From Corallochytrium limacisporum (taxonomy: Eukaryota; Opisthokonta): 64,000 nt of DNA. A program made the position numbers and the translations under genes. Positions 29,630-40,233 of the stretch are shown piece after piece; the stretch's first letter is position 1, and each line of letters starts with the position of its first letter. The stretch lies in assembly GCA_002811645.1 (NCBI GenBank), contig PDIP01000011.1, positions 146,099 through 210,098 on the forward strand, in the 5' to 3' direction. The notes under the pieces are model-generated. The model ran no database searches. It was not told where the DNA came from and was given only the letters and a program-made list of their open reading frames with translations.

Positions 29630-32600
29630 CTATGCCGTCTCCGAACCGGAAAGGCTGTCAAGACGGAGGTACTTGTAGCGGTTCTTGAAGCCGCGCTTCA
29701 GGCCGATGCGACGAATGAGACGCTTGATCTTGTGCGCCTGAACGCAATACTTCTCCAGCAAGAAGTGCATGAGGCCGTTTGCCACGACTAACAGGGATAG
29801 AAAGACATACCCAGAAGTGGGGATATCTGTACGGTCAAACTGGAAGAGAGAATCGATCCATCCGACAGGAATAAGTACCAGTGCAAAGCTGATTACATAC
29901 AGGAGGATCAACGTGAACAGGTACGGCCGATTGTTGTAAATCGGCTGACGATACTGCTTGCTCAAACTGAAAGCAATGGCTGTGTGAAGGTACTGGAAGC
30001 AGCTGATAAAAAAGATTACGTAGTTTTCCTGGCTTTCAATGTTGTCCGCGGCCGGGTCGGGCTGCAGGGGCCTATACCACGGTTGCTTCTGCAACCACAC
30101 GTAGGCCATCACCTGGAACAAAACTACCAGCAGAATATGCAGGATCAGACTGATGATCACTACGGGGGCAATCAGAGAACCCGGAGGACGCAGTGGAATG
30201 ATCTCTTCATAGGCACGCGTCCAGCCCATAAGCATGGCAACGGGCAGGATCAGGACAAGGTCAAAATAGAGGAATTGGAAGTCGCCCAGGTTTGAATCAA
30301 TGTAGTACAGAATCAGAATGCTCACAAACTGAATCATTGAGTAGAGGGCCATGTACTGGAAGCATCCAAAAGAGGTTATCAGGGCAGCCCTGCCTTCCTT
30401 GATTACCGTCAACATACATTCGATCGTAGGGACCTTGCACGTAAAGGGTGCAGCCACGGATGCTTCACTGTCGGACAGGCTGACGCCTACGTGCGCTGCC
30501 TTTAATGCGCCACAATCGTTCGCACCGTCACCGCAGAAGGCAACACAGTAGCCTAGATCCATGAGGCGAGTGACCAACTCGGCTTTTTGGTCGGGTGACA
30601 TGCGTGCAAATATCACGCCGCGTACCAATAGCCGGTCAAAGAGCATGGGTTGCCGAGCCACAAGCAGTCCGAAGGCACGGCCCGTGATGGCGATCTCAAC
30701 GTCGGGGCGTCGCAGCAGGCGGTCCAGGCTCACATTACCGTCCATATCGTGATGGTAAGCATTTTCAAGACTCTGGTTATCCATAGAACTGCGGTGGGAG
30801 TCCTCCATGCGAATGTCCGGTTCGTCCATGTGTGTCCAGTTTATGAACGGACGGCCGTCGGCGTCGAGTTCACTGCTGAGGTCGCCGAGCCAGACCGGAG
30901 CTTCTGTTCCGATCATACCACATTCGCGGGCTACTGACGTTGCGGTTAGAGCATTATCACCAGTGACCATGGCTATTCGCACCCCGGAAGAAATCAATTC
31001 CTCGACTGCAGGCTGAGATTGCGGTTTCAGGCGGTTTTGCATGATGAGGAAGCCGAGGAAGATCAGGTTGTACTCTACATCCTCACGCTCGATACGATTG
31101 GCCCGTACAAAGCTCATATCCGGCAATTCCTTGTACGCCAAGGCCAGAACACGCAGACCCTGGCTGGTATAAATCTTTAGAATCTCCGCAAAATCCGGGG
31201 GGATACTGTCAGGACTGCTGAGATCGCGGATCATTTCCGGAGATCCCTTGACGAAGAGTGTATAGTCGTCCTCCAGCACACCCTTGGTAATAACCGACAT
31301 GCGCTGCAGTCGTGCGCTAAATGGGAATGATGTGACGATGCCGTACTCCTGGCCAATAGCGGCCACGTCGAGGCCCGAGGGAGCGTCTTCGTTTTGCAGG
31401 AACGCTTCCGCATCAAATCCCTTGGCCTCTGGCGCACGCACCACTGTGGGCGCCAAGCGGTCAAAATTTGTGGACTCTTCACCCATCCTGGGTGTGGCTC
31501 CGTCCTCGTTGATGTACTCATTGCTGTCTCGCCGCTCGGGTGGGGTGCCGCTGCTCTCGTCCAGAACCCAGCCCGTGGCCTCAAACATTTTGAGATCGAC
31601 GGGGTCACCAACCAACTCACCATGAACCCGGGTCAGAGAGTGGCAGGATGCCATGCAGACCATCATGAGATCTCCTGACAGCTCTGCAGGGAAGTCATGG
31701 GCTGCGTGCTCGAAGCATGCGTCCCGGGACGGCACAGCCCCCCACACGTCAAGCCCTTCTTCAGTGAGAGTGCCAGTCTTGTCGAAACAAATCATCTTCA
31801 ATTTACCACACACATTCACTCGCGGCGGTGATATGCAGTAGAGATCCTTCTCCTTCATACGCTCCATGGCAAACACAGTACCAACAGTCATGGCTGTTGG
31901 CAATGCTGGTGGTACGACGATTGTTATGAGATCAAGAGCACGAATGATGGCGTCGTACACACACGTACCCCAGTGGAACATCATCACAATAGTGTAACCA
32001 AACCCGATCAAACTCAAGATTGCCAGACAGCCTATGAACTTGAAAGCATCCTCGTAGAACTTAAATTTGGACGGCCGCGGGAAAAGAATGCTACGCACTA
32101 AAGATCCTTTGGCGGTGGTGAAGCCCGTGCGAACCACACGCGCCACTACAGGTTTTGTTCCATAGTATCGCGTTTGAATTATCTGTGTACCGGCAAATAG
32201 GGTGTGCCGCTTGTCCTCGTCCGGATCGTAATAGTGATCCGCGGGAGTCAGTGACTCCTTGGCGACTGGTACCGACTCCCCCGTTAGCATGGCTTCATTG
32301 ACGATGCACTTGCCACTCAGAAGCACCGCATCGCACGGCATAACCATGCCTTGGGCTGGCAAATAAATCAAATCCCCTGGCACAAGATCCGAGCTGTCCG
32401 GGATCTCAAAGTATTCCCCGTCGCGAACCACACCGACCGCAGTAGTGAAGGACGCCATGTTCCGTAAGCTTTCTAAATTTCGCCGCGTCTCCAAAAGTGA
32501 GACTACGATACTAATTACAGAGGTTACAAAGATGACCACTGCGTAGTAGTAGTACTCCTCAACCACCCACAGTACAATGGACGCAATCTGGAAGATATAG

Positions 32601-33352
32601 AACGGATGCAGAACCTCCGTGACCAGCAAATGCCCGTAGCTGGGCACATCGACCACGGTTTCGTTGTGGCCATGTACCACGAAACTCAAGGCCCGCAGCT
32701 TAACTGACTCTTCCTTCAAGGCCTTGTTGACCATGGCCCGCTTTGTTAGCTTCTTCTCGAATGCCTCTGCGGGCAGGAATTGGTCCCTGTACGGATGGTA
32801 GACGTAGCGCACGTACTTGTGCTCCACCAAACGAATCTGATGCTTACCATCGAAAGGAGTTCCTTTGCAATCTAATTCCTCTGTGCGGTAGATCCTGACG
32901 CGCAGCACTGAGACCGATCCATCCAACTCTGGGACAACGAGACGATGCGCTTTGTTGAGGTGCACCCTTTTCTGAGTTATCTTGACCCACCACTGCGGCA
33001 TCCATCGGCACAACAGCGCTAGCATACCACCCGTCAGAATGACCCCAATACGGTACACGAAAACCCAGAATGGGGAGTCCACAAAACCAAATGTCTGGCG
33101 TACTACTTCACTGTCCTCGTCCGGGAGTTCAATGTGCAAAGTGTTTGTGGTTGCTTCTATGTCTGAACCCTCTGGACTTTGATACGATTGTGCTTCAGAT
33201 TCACTTGAGAAGGAGGTCGCTTCCTCCACGGGGTCCACGGGGGAACCGAGCAAGTGCTGTTCCTCCTCATTTTCGAGGCCGTAGTTGTCGTTGAAACTTG
33301 CCATCCTTATAGTGTCCTGAAGTTCTATCTCCTCAGGTGCAAGTTGTTCCAT
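29630..33352 (-). CDS. ATP13A2: P5B-type ATPase (ATP13A2-5 family)
   Basis: This is a P-type cation pump. The 1,240-residue product carries LTGESVPV (actuator loop), the P5B signature PPALPT in membrane helix 4, the phosphorylation site CFDKTGTLTEEGLD (Asp about residue 521), KGSPEMI (nucleotide domain), VTGDNALTA and GDGANDCGALKAA. PPALP rather than PPELP places it in P5B (late endosomal/lysosomal, polyamine-exporting ATP13A2 and relatives), not the ER P5A group. The acidic N-terminus (about 90 residues) is followed by a hydrophobic segment expected of the P5-specific N-terminal membrane insertion. Ten C-terminal-side helices follow the family pattern. The start is the ATG at 33352. The ATP13A paralogue cannot be decided. 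Confidence 0.95.
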   Translation of the reverse strand: MEQLAPEEIELQDTIRMASFNDNYGLENEEEQHLLGSPVDPVEEATSFSSESEAQSYQSPEGSDIEATTNTLHIELPDEDSEVVRQTFGFVDSPFWVFVYRIGVILTGGMLALLCRWMPQWWVKITQKRVHLNKAHRLVVPELDGSVSVLRVRIYRTEELDCKGTPFDGKHQIRLVEHKYVRYVYHPYRDQFLPAEAFEKKLTKRAMVNKALKEESVKLRALSFVVHGHNETVVDVPSYGHLLVTEVLHPFYIFQIASIVLWVVEEYYYYAVVIFVTSVISIVVSLLETRRNLESLRNMASFTTAVGVVRDGEYFEIPDSSDLVPGDLIYLPAQGMVMPCDAVLLSGKCIVNEAMLTGESVPVAKESLTPADHYYDPDEDKRHTLFAGTQIIQTRYYGTKPVVARVVRTGFTTAKGSLVRSILFPRPSKFKFYEDAFKFIGCLAILSLIGFGYTIVMMFHWGTCVYDAIIRALDLITIVVPPALPTAMTVGTVFAMERMKEKDLYCISPPRVNVCGKLKMICFDKTGTLTEEGLDVWGAVPSRDACFEHAAHDFPAELSGDLMMVCMASCHSLTRVHGELVGDPVDLKMFEATGWVLDESSGTPPERRDSNEYINEDGATPRMGEESTNFDRLAPTVVRAPEAKGFDAEAFLQNEDAPSGLDVAAIGQEYGIVTSFPFSARLQRMSVITKGVLEDDYTLFVKGSPEMIRDLSSPDSIPPDFAEILKIYTSQGLRVLALAYKELPDMSFVRANRIEREDVEYNLIFLGFLIMQNRLKPQSQPAVEELISSGVRIAMVTGDNALTATSVARECGMIGTEAPVWLGDLSSELDADGRPFINWTHMDEPDIRMEDSHRSSMDNQSLENAYHHDMDGNVSLDRLLRRPDVEIAITGRAFGLLVARQPMLFDRLLVRGVIFARMSPDQKAELVTRLMDLGYCVAFCGDGANDCGALKAAHVGVSLSDSEASVAAPFTCKVPTIECMLTVIKEGRAALITSFGCFQYMALYSMIQFVSILILYYIDSNLGDFQFLYFDLVLILPVAMLMGWTRAYEEIIPLRPPGSLIAPVVIISLILHILLVVLFQVMAYVWLQKQPWYRPLQPDPAADNIESQENYVIFFISCFQYLHTAIAFSLSKQYRQPIYNNRPYLFTLILLYVISFALVLIPVGWIDSLFQFDRTDIPTSGYVFLSLLVVANGLMHFLLEKYCVQAHKIKRLIRRIGLKRGFKNRYKYLRLDSLSGSETA

Positions 33353-34950
33353 TCGTAACCAGCTTTCTTAAGCGCGTCACGAAACAGAGTCAATGGTCCA
33401 CAGCATTGTTCTGACACATATGTTGCCAACTATCCCAAGTCCAACAAATACACAAATACATATATTTTTACCGGAATATCAATCAACAATGTTTTAACAA
33501 CAACTCGATCCACCCACAGCACCATTTATACCAGAAGATGATGTCAACACCAACAGCGAGAACCCAAACAAATACCGCAACAACAGTGAGCCCGTCGTCC
33601 GTATCATCAATAAGCACAAACAACTTTGAAAACGACGACACAAGGAAAGCTGCTCAAAAGAACTGCAGCCAACGCCATAGCTACGTAATCAGACTTCACT
33701 TGCACAAGACACCGCCTCAGGGTGATCACACGCAGGCTCCTGACAGAGGGGTGACAGTGGGGACCCACACAAGGGCTGTGAGATGGGCCGCCCTCATAGT
33801 CACCGGCGCTGGAGAAGGAGCAGCACGGCGACAACGATCCCATACGGACCGAGGCCCTTGTACCCCAGGGGGGGAGTTGGGCCCTCAAGAGTCTGCCGTA
33901 CTTTCACTATAGGCTTTGCACCGGCGATGGGGGTTTTCATAGCCCTTATCCCTCAGACACTACTCTCCTTCTGGCTACCTCCACATTGATTTGAGAGAGG
34001 GTCTCAGCAACAGGGAAGCGGGAAAGGGGGGGTGGTGGTGCCTGTAGGCACCTTCCCTAGCACGCAATGTCATTTCAGAGAGTCACTTATAAGTATATAC
34101 AAACTAAAAGTCTGTATATAACTATTAGCCCTAATACATTTAATATGAATTAATTTGGAGGGCAGATGGAGGGGACCCTAATATCCCCCCTCCTCCTTTA
34201 AACCCTGCCGACCCGGGCCAAGGGGGGTTTAAAGAGAAGGGGTCCTAAACCGGGGCGGACGGAAATGCGCCAAAATCTTAACGGGTACCGAAGCAAGGGA
34301 CCAAAAGAAAATTTCACCCGGCCGAAGGCAAGTGAACCCTCCGGGGCTGTTTCCTTCGCGAGCTCCATGAGCCCCTGGTACATTGTACCCGGGAAATGAT
34401 TCGAGGAGAGAGCCGTGGAGACGGGAAGAGAGAGGAGGGGGGGTTTGCGTCCTCGCTCCCTTCGCAATCCTTCAGTACGGGCCGCCCGTTTTGGAGGGGT
34501 GGGGGGTAAGGAGCAGTGCGTCCCGCCACGCACGGCTCACGATGGAGTGCTGCTGTCTTTTGCTGGCCCCCCCCCCCGGGGGCCTCCTTCCCCCGGGGTC
34601 GTCCCTCCCTCCCCGCCCGGTAGAGGGGGAGGTTTTCTTTTCCGCCCCTTTTTTTCTCTTTCTCTTTTCGCGGACGTTTGCGCGAAAAATTCAAAATACC
34701 TCTAAAAAAAAAAGAGGAGAACGGGAAAAAAAAGTAAAAGGGAAAAAAAATAAAGGAAGAAAGAGAAAGGGTGAAAAGAAAGGGAGGGAGTGTCAAGGGG
34801 AAAGAGACGGAGACGGGAGGTGCAGTGCCCGATTCCCCCCCCGCCCCGGGGGGGGGGGCACCCCCTTATTTCTTCCCTGTGGGTTATTTCCTTAGAGTTT
34901 CTTTCAGGCTGAGGGTACCAACACCCCCTGCCGCCCCTGAGCCCCCCCCC
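33353..34950. other. Divergent promoter region, left of the gap
   Basis: No gene is recognised; an ATG-led 124-codon frame at 33538 is Thr/Ser/Asn-rich, then Arg-rich, with no resemblance to a family. C/G palindromes occur at 33863-33876, 34567-34600 and 34834-34859, and the sequence breaks off in a C-run at the gap edge. A/G-rich tracts fill 34,690-34,800. Confidence 0.55.
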
Positions 34951-35823
34951 NNNNNNNNNNNNNNNNNNNNNNNNNNNNNNNNNNNNNNNNNNNNNNNNNN
35001 NNNNNNNNNNNNNNNNNNNNNNNNNNNNNNNNNNNNNNNNNNNNNNNNNNNNNNNNNNNNNNNNNNNNNNNNNNNNNNNNNNNNNNNNNNNNNNNNNNNN
35101 NNNNNNNNNNNNNNNNNNNNNNNNNNNNNNNNNNNNNNNNNNNNNNNNNNNNNNNNNNNNNNNNNNNNNNNNNNNNNNNNNNNNNNNNNNNNNNNNNNNN
35201 NNNNNNNNNNNNNNNNNNNNNNNNNNNNNNNNNNNNNNNNNNNNNNNNNNNNNNNNNNNNNNNNNNNNNNNNNNNNNNNNNNNNNNNNNNNNNNNNNNNN
35301 NNNNNNNNNNNNNNNNNNNNNNNNNNNNNNNNNNNNNNNNNNNNNNNNNNNNNNNNNNNNNNNNNNNNNNNNNNNNNNNNNNNNNNNNNNNNNNNNNNNN
35401 NNNNNNNNNNNNNNNNNNNNNNNNNNNNNNNNNNNNNNNNNNNNNNNNNNNNNNNNNNNNNNNNNNNNNNNNNNNNNNNNNNNNNNNNNNNNNNNNNNNN
35501 NNNNNNNNNNNNNNNNNNNNNNNNNNNNNNNNNNNNNNNNNNNNNNNNNNNNNNNNNNNNNNNNNNNNNNNNNNNNNNNNNNNNNNNNNNNNNNNNNNNN
35601 NNNNNNNNNNNNNNNNNNNNNNNNNNNNNNNNNNNNNNNNNNNNNNNNNNNNNNNNNNNNNNNNNNNNNNNNNNNNNNNNNNNNNNNNNNNNNNNNNNNN
35701 NNNNNNNNNNNNNNNNNNNNNNNNNNNNNNNNNNNNNNNNNNNNNNNNNNNNNNNNNNNNNNNNNNNNNNNNNNNNNNNNNNNNNNNNNNNNNNNNNNNN
35801 NNNNNNNNNNNNNNNNNNNNNNN
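34951..35823. other. Assembly gap (873 N)
   Basis: This is an unbroken run of N. The left flank ends in nine C; the right flank begins tcccccg. The gap therefore sits at a C-rich tract that probably stopped sequencing. Its true length is unknown. Confidence 0.98.
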
Positions 35824-36147
35824 TCCCCCGTCGCGAACCCACCCCCACCCCACCGCCTCTGGCTTTTTGGGCGGGAGTCTCAATTTCCCCTTTCTCCTTT
35901 TCACTTTTCGATTTTTTTTTTCTCCTCCCCCTTTTTTTTTTGTGCGCGACCGAGGGAGCATTGGTACGTAGCACTCGGGGCGAGAGAGCGGGCAAAGACC
36001 GCCCGCCCCTGCGAGAGGGAGCACTGGAGCCTCGGGCAAAAAGGGAGAGGAGGACAAAAGTTTCCTTTTGGGCCCACTTCGGACCGCTGGTTCTTTGAAA
36101 ACTTTTTGCTTTCGCGGGCTTCACACTTTCGTTTGTTCCTACCTGTG

Positions 36148-39100
36148 ATGCGTTCATTTGATTCGGTTTGGAAGGATGGTGATGAAGAAGGTGATGATGA
36201 TATTCATAAGAGTCGTGAAATGATCAATGCAGACGTGGAAGGTAATTGAAATTTGAGAGCCTGAAGGCTTCATTCGCTTTGTCGATGTCCGGCGGACTTA
36301 ACTACGTTCAGACCTGGGTTTGGGGAAGCAACGGTTCTGTAAGTCTTCTTCCAATCGAGCGACTTTTGAAAGAATTAGAAACGGTAAAGAAACATCCAAA
36401 CTCAGACAGGGATCAAGCAGAAGAGACCTACAGGCGTAGCGTTGACGTATATAGTACACGAGGGACTTACTCTTGACCAGGGAGGAAACAAAGCACATAC
36501 GAACGAAACACACATCATCATGGAGTTTAGGGAAGACGGAGATCCCTTCAATGTCATGCTGCTTGAGTCGGCCAACGGCCCGTTCACGGTATTTCAGAGG
36601 ATACTGGACACTAACCAACAAATGCGGGGGTCTGAAATCAACCCAATGTTTGGCATGACCATTTCACCGACCAGTAACACAAACGATGCGCTCGAACGTG
36701 AAAGGCAACAGCGCAACCAGGAACAGTGGTGCGGTGTCAAGGACGATGGCACTCAGCAAGGAATTATCAATACGCCGCATCGTCCGGGAAGCTCCACTAC
36801 TTCCCACCAGCAACAGCACGGTGCCAATACAGGCGGTAGTGCCATTGCCACACCCCGCACTCAATTCTTCCGGGACTTCAACATTAGCGAGACCCCTCGC
36901 AGGCAGATGGAGCAAGCGATTGCCTCTGGCAACCTCACACTTGGCGCCACCCCTGGGCGCAGCACTACAGAACCCGCTGGTTCTCTCAGCGACGGTCTCA
37001 ATTTGACCACCGTCGGTGACCTTCCAGATGTTGTAAGCACTGATATTTTCTACCATCAGTCCAACTCTAATGGAGCCTTTCCACAGGCAGGATTACGGGG
37101 TCTGCAGACCCCGCGCGGTAACCGCATCCATACTCAGCCGAACTCGGGCCTGATTACGCCCGGATCTGCCGGTTTCCGTGCGTGTTCCGGAGCCACTGGA
37201 GCTGAAGAGAGCCCATTGATCGTTGGCAATGCAGTGGATCTACAGTCAAACTTCTTGCAACCCCCCGCCCTCACCGGAGGCACGGACTCGCCTGATGGCG
37301 GCCGTTACCTGAGCAATGATAATGGCATGATTGTTCTGCCTTCCCCCCGTACAGAGATGCGTATGCACGCTGAGCGGGCGGAGTGGCAGAAACGCGAGCG
37401 CAATGCCGAGCTTAGCCGCCAGGCCGCTGAGCTTGCGGTCCACACTGCGCGTGAGGAGCCAGGGATGATAGGACATGGTGTTGAACACGGTATAATATCC
37501 GGTCAGCTACCAAGGAAGAAGAAGAAGCACGGTGTCACCATTAAATCGACTGGCAGCCTTAAAAATCCGGCGCGTCCTTCCGGCATAATTCCGAATGCTC
37601 CGGGCAATGCCGGACTGAAGACAAAGGCGCGTGCTAAGACAAAGTTACCAAAGTCCTTGGTCGGTGCCTCAGCCTCACTTGAGAAAACCACTAAACTTAG
37701 CGGCTCCCTCGACACTGAGACGGAGAAGGAGCGCAAGCGTTTGGAACGTGAGCAGTTGCGCCAGGCCAAGGAAGCAGAACGTTTGGCCAAGCGCCAGGCC
37801 AAGGAAGAGGAGCGCAGGAGAGCTAAGGCCGAACGTGAGGCTGCGCGTCAGAAGGCACGTGAAGAGCGCGAAGCCAAGGAAGCGGCCAAGCGCAAGGCCC
37901 GAGAACGCCGGGAAAAGGAATTGAAGAAACAAAGGGCGAAGGAAAGTGCTAAGCGGCAGGTTCTGGCAGATCTGAAAAACCGTCAACAGCTCTCTGCGGC
38001 TGCTGCGGCTGCTGCGAATCACGCTGGCCTCAAGGCCAGCGGAATGCGTCCAGCTGCCGTACCTGTACATGGCCGCTCCGGTATTCCCAGTGTTCTGCAG
38101 TGCCACATGGCCATGGTTCCTGGCACCAATAAGGATCAAGCAGCTGCTGCCCTGGCCGCTGCCAAGGCTGATGCTCTGCTCTGTCAGGACCCGTCATCCT
38201 TGCCTGTGCCGAAATATATTCCCGCCATTGACGCTGCACTCCAACACCTGCCCCGGGAAGCCTCCACATTGCAAGAGATTCATCTCTTCATTCAGACAAC
38301 CTGGCCGTCGCGCGAGTGGGGCAGCAGTGTCATTGAAGGCCTCCTGAAGAACCTCGTCGAAGAAGGACGATATATGATTGTCAAAGAGACACAAGGCTAC
38401 TGTCTGAATCCAAACCGTCCACGTGGACAGGATGCCACGTCCATCAGCCCCTCTCAGAACATTACTGGTGGCTTGATCAACGAGACCAAGTGCTGGCTTT
38501 GCAAAGTTCTCGGCAATAAGGACGTGAGCCACCTGTGTGGCGTGTGCAATTTGTGGGAAAATTTACACTTTGTGGAGACAATGTACTACAAGCTAGCCGA
38601 CGACCTATCCACGGTTACCGAAGATGCCACTAAGCGTATGATGGTGGACGCTTGTTGCTGGCTTGAAGAACGGCTCTTCGGTGCAGACAGCTCTTTTAAG
38701 ATTGAACCATTCCGCGCTTGCTGGCTCTGTGATTTGGCCGAACGGGGCGAGTACAAACATCCTATCGCATGCTGTCCATGCTGGCGTAGCCAGGATACCC
38801 TGCGCCACGCCAAGGCACGCTTGACTGCTCAGGCCACCGCCAGCGACGACGCAACCATGAGCACGCCGAAAGGTAAGGAAATGATGGCACGCCGGCTGTG
38901 CCAGATCACCCGTGTTATGGCCAACCTAGTAAAAGGAGAACCGATCATGGGTCGCCACATTGCCGCGAACCGCCGGACGTCTTCATGGGCGGCACGGCAG
39001 CGTCAGTTGGTACTGCTCCAGCAGCAGCAGCGTGAAAAGGCAGCTGCAGAGGCTGCTGCGCGCAAGGCACAGAAATCTGGCAGTGGCAGCGCTGCAAAAG

Positions 39101-39945
39101 CGGCCGCTCCATCTGCACCTTCTTCGAAGAAAAAGTCTGCCTCTAAAGCCTCTAGCGGCATCAAGAATGCCAAGAACACAACGGCCGTGACCCCATCGAC
39201 GTCCGCAACAACAGCTATGGCTAAGGCCAGTGCGGCCAAGAAGAGCAGCGCCTCGCCGTTCAAGGCTAGCGAAGAAAAGGAGAACATCGCACCCTCGACA
39301 ACAAACGATGATATGGACATCTGCGATGACGATGAAGATGAGGAGGACGTCGTAATGGCTGCAAGCCTGAAGCCCCTCAGTTCACTTGCCACGGTCCCGT
39401 CCGGGCGCTGTTCCATGCAGAATGTCGTGCAGCAAACGCCTGTTTCGTCGCAGACTGCGGTCAAGATCACCGACGCAGAGAAGGACACGAGCGTCGTGAA
39501 AAGGATTGACATGGAAGACGCGGCTGTCGATCAGGCTCCTTCCGACGACCAATCCACCGTTGCAACGACCACCGAGACCGACCTCGCGTCACACAGCGAC
39601 CACATTACCGCCACACCGGCGATCACGCGTCGGTCCTCTTCACGCGTCAATGGCGCGTCGGCGACGGTACACAGTGACTCGGTAGCTGTTAGCCACGATC
39701 ATCAGCATAGCACCGTCTCCAAGCGGACGACGCGGTCCGCCCTAGCCGCGTCCAAACAAGCCACAGGTGCGAGCATGGCCACGACGGTGTCCGCGCCGAA
39801 CTCTGCCTCTGTCGCAGCTCAGAACGCAGGCCAAAGCCCGAAACTCAGTCAGGCATCAACGGTAAATCTAGAGGAGGACCTGATTCTGAACGGGAACGGT
39901 GCTGAGAACGATTCTGCCGTTGCCGAAGGTGCTCGTGTGGAATGA
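36148..39945 (+). CDS. Unrecognised large Cys-rich, coiled-coil nuclear-type protein (two exons)
   Basis: I do not recognise this gene. The main frame is open from 36388 to 39945; its first ATG is at 36520 (1,141 residues). An upstream exon looks real: the ATG at 36148 encodes MRSFDSVWKDGDEEGDDDIHK and ends at a splice donor, GAAG|GTAATT (36241/36242). Joining to an acceptor at 36409/36410 (alternative 36433/36434) keeps phase and yields about 1,209 residues. Seen in the protein, in order: a Ser/Thr/Pro-rich N-terminal third with TPR/TPG sites; a Lys/Arg/Glu/Ala helix of about 100 residues; a winged-helix-like segment (LQEIHLFIQTTW, VIEGLLKNLVEEGRYMIV); two Cys clusters (CWLC..HLCGVC and CWLC..CCPC) that could bind zinc; an Ala/Ser/Lys tail with an Asp/Glu patch. 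A chromatin role is only a guess. Confidence 0.75.
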
Positions 39946-40233
39946 CAGGAACAACAAATCAATTTAAAAAATAGCGAATGACGCAAAGTAATGGTCACAA
40001 GAAGCGCTCTGGGAATCCCAAGCATGTTGTTTGTTCTACATCGAGTACTATAACACAAAACACAACCATGACACAAATAAAAAACCAAAATCGGAAGGAC
40101 GACATTGAAACTGATCTTGCACAAGAATATTGAGTCCATTGTGTTCTACATGTATTCTATTCACAAGTATATAACATTGTTAAGTCCAAAGAAGACAAAT
40201 AAAAAACGATGTCATTGCTACGTTCGAATCCGT

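Noticed and set aside
33538-33912. 124-codon ATG-led frame in the P5B ATPase upstream region
   Set aside because: Its composition shifts from Thr/Ser/Asn to Arg/Gly without domain structure, and it runs through a C/G palindrome.
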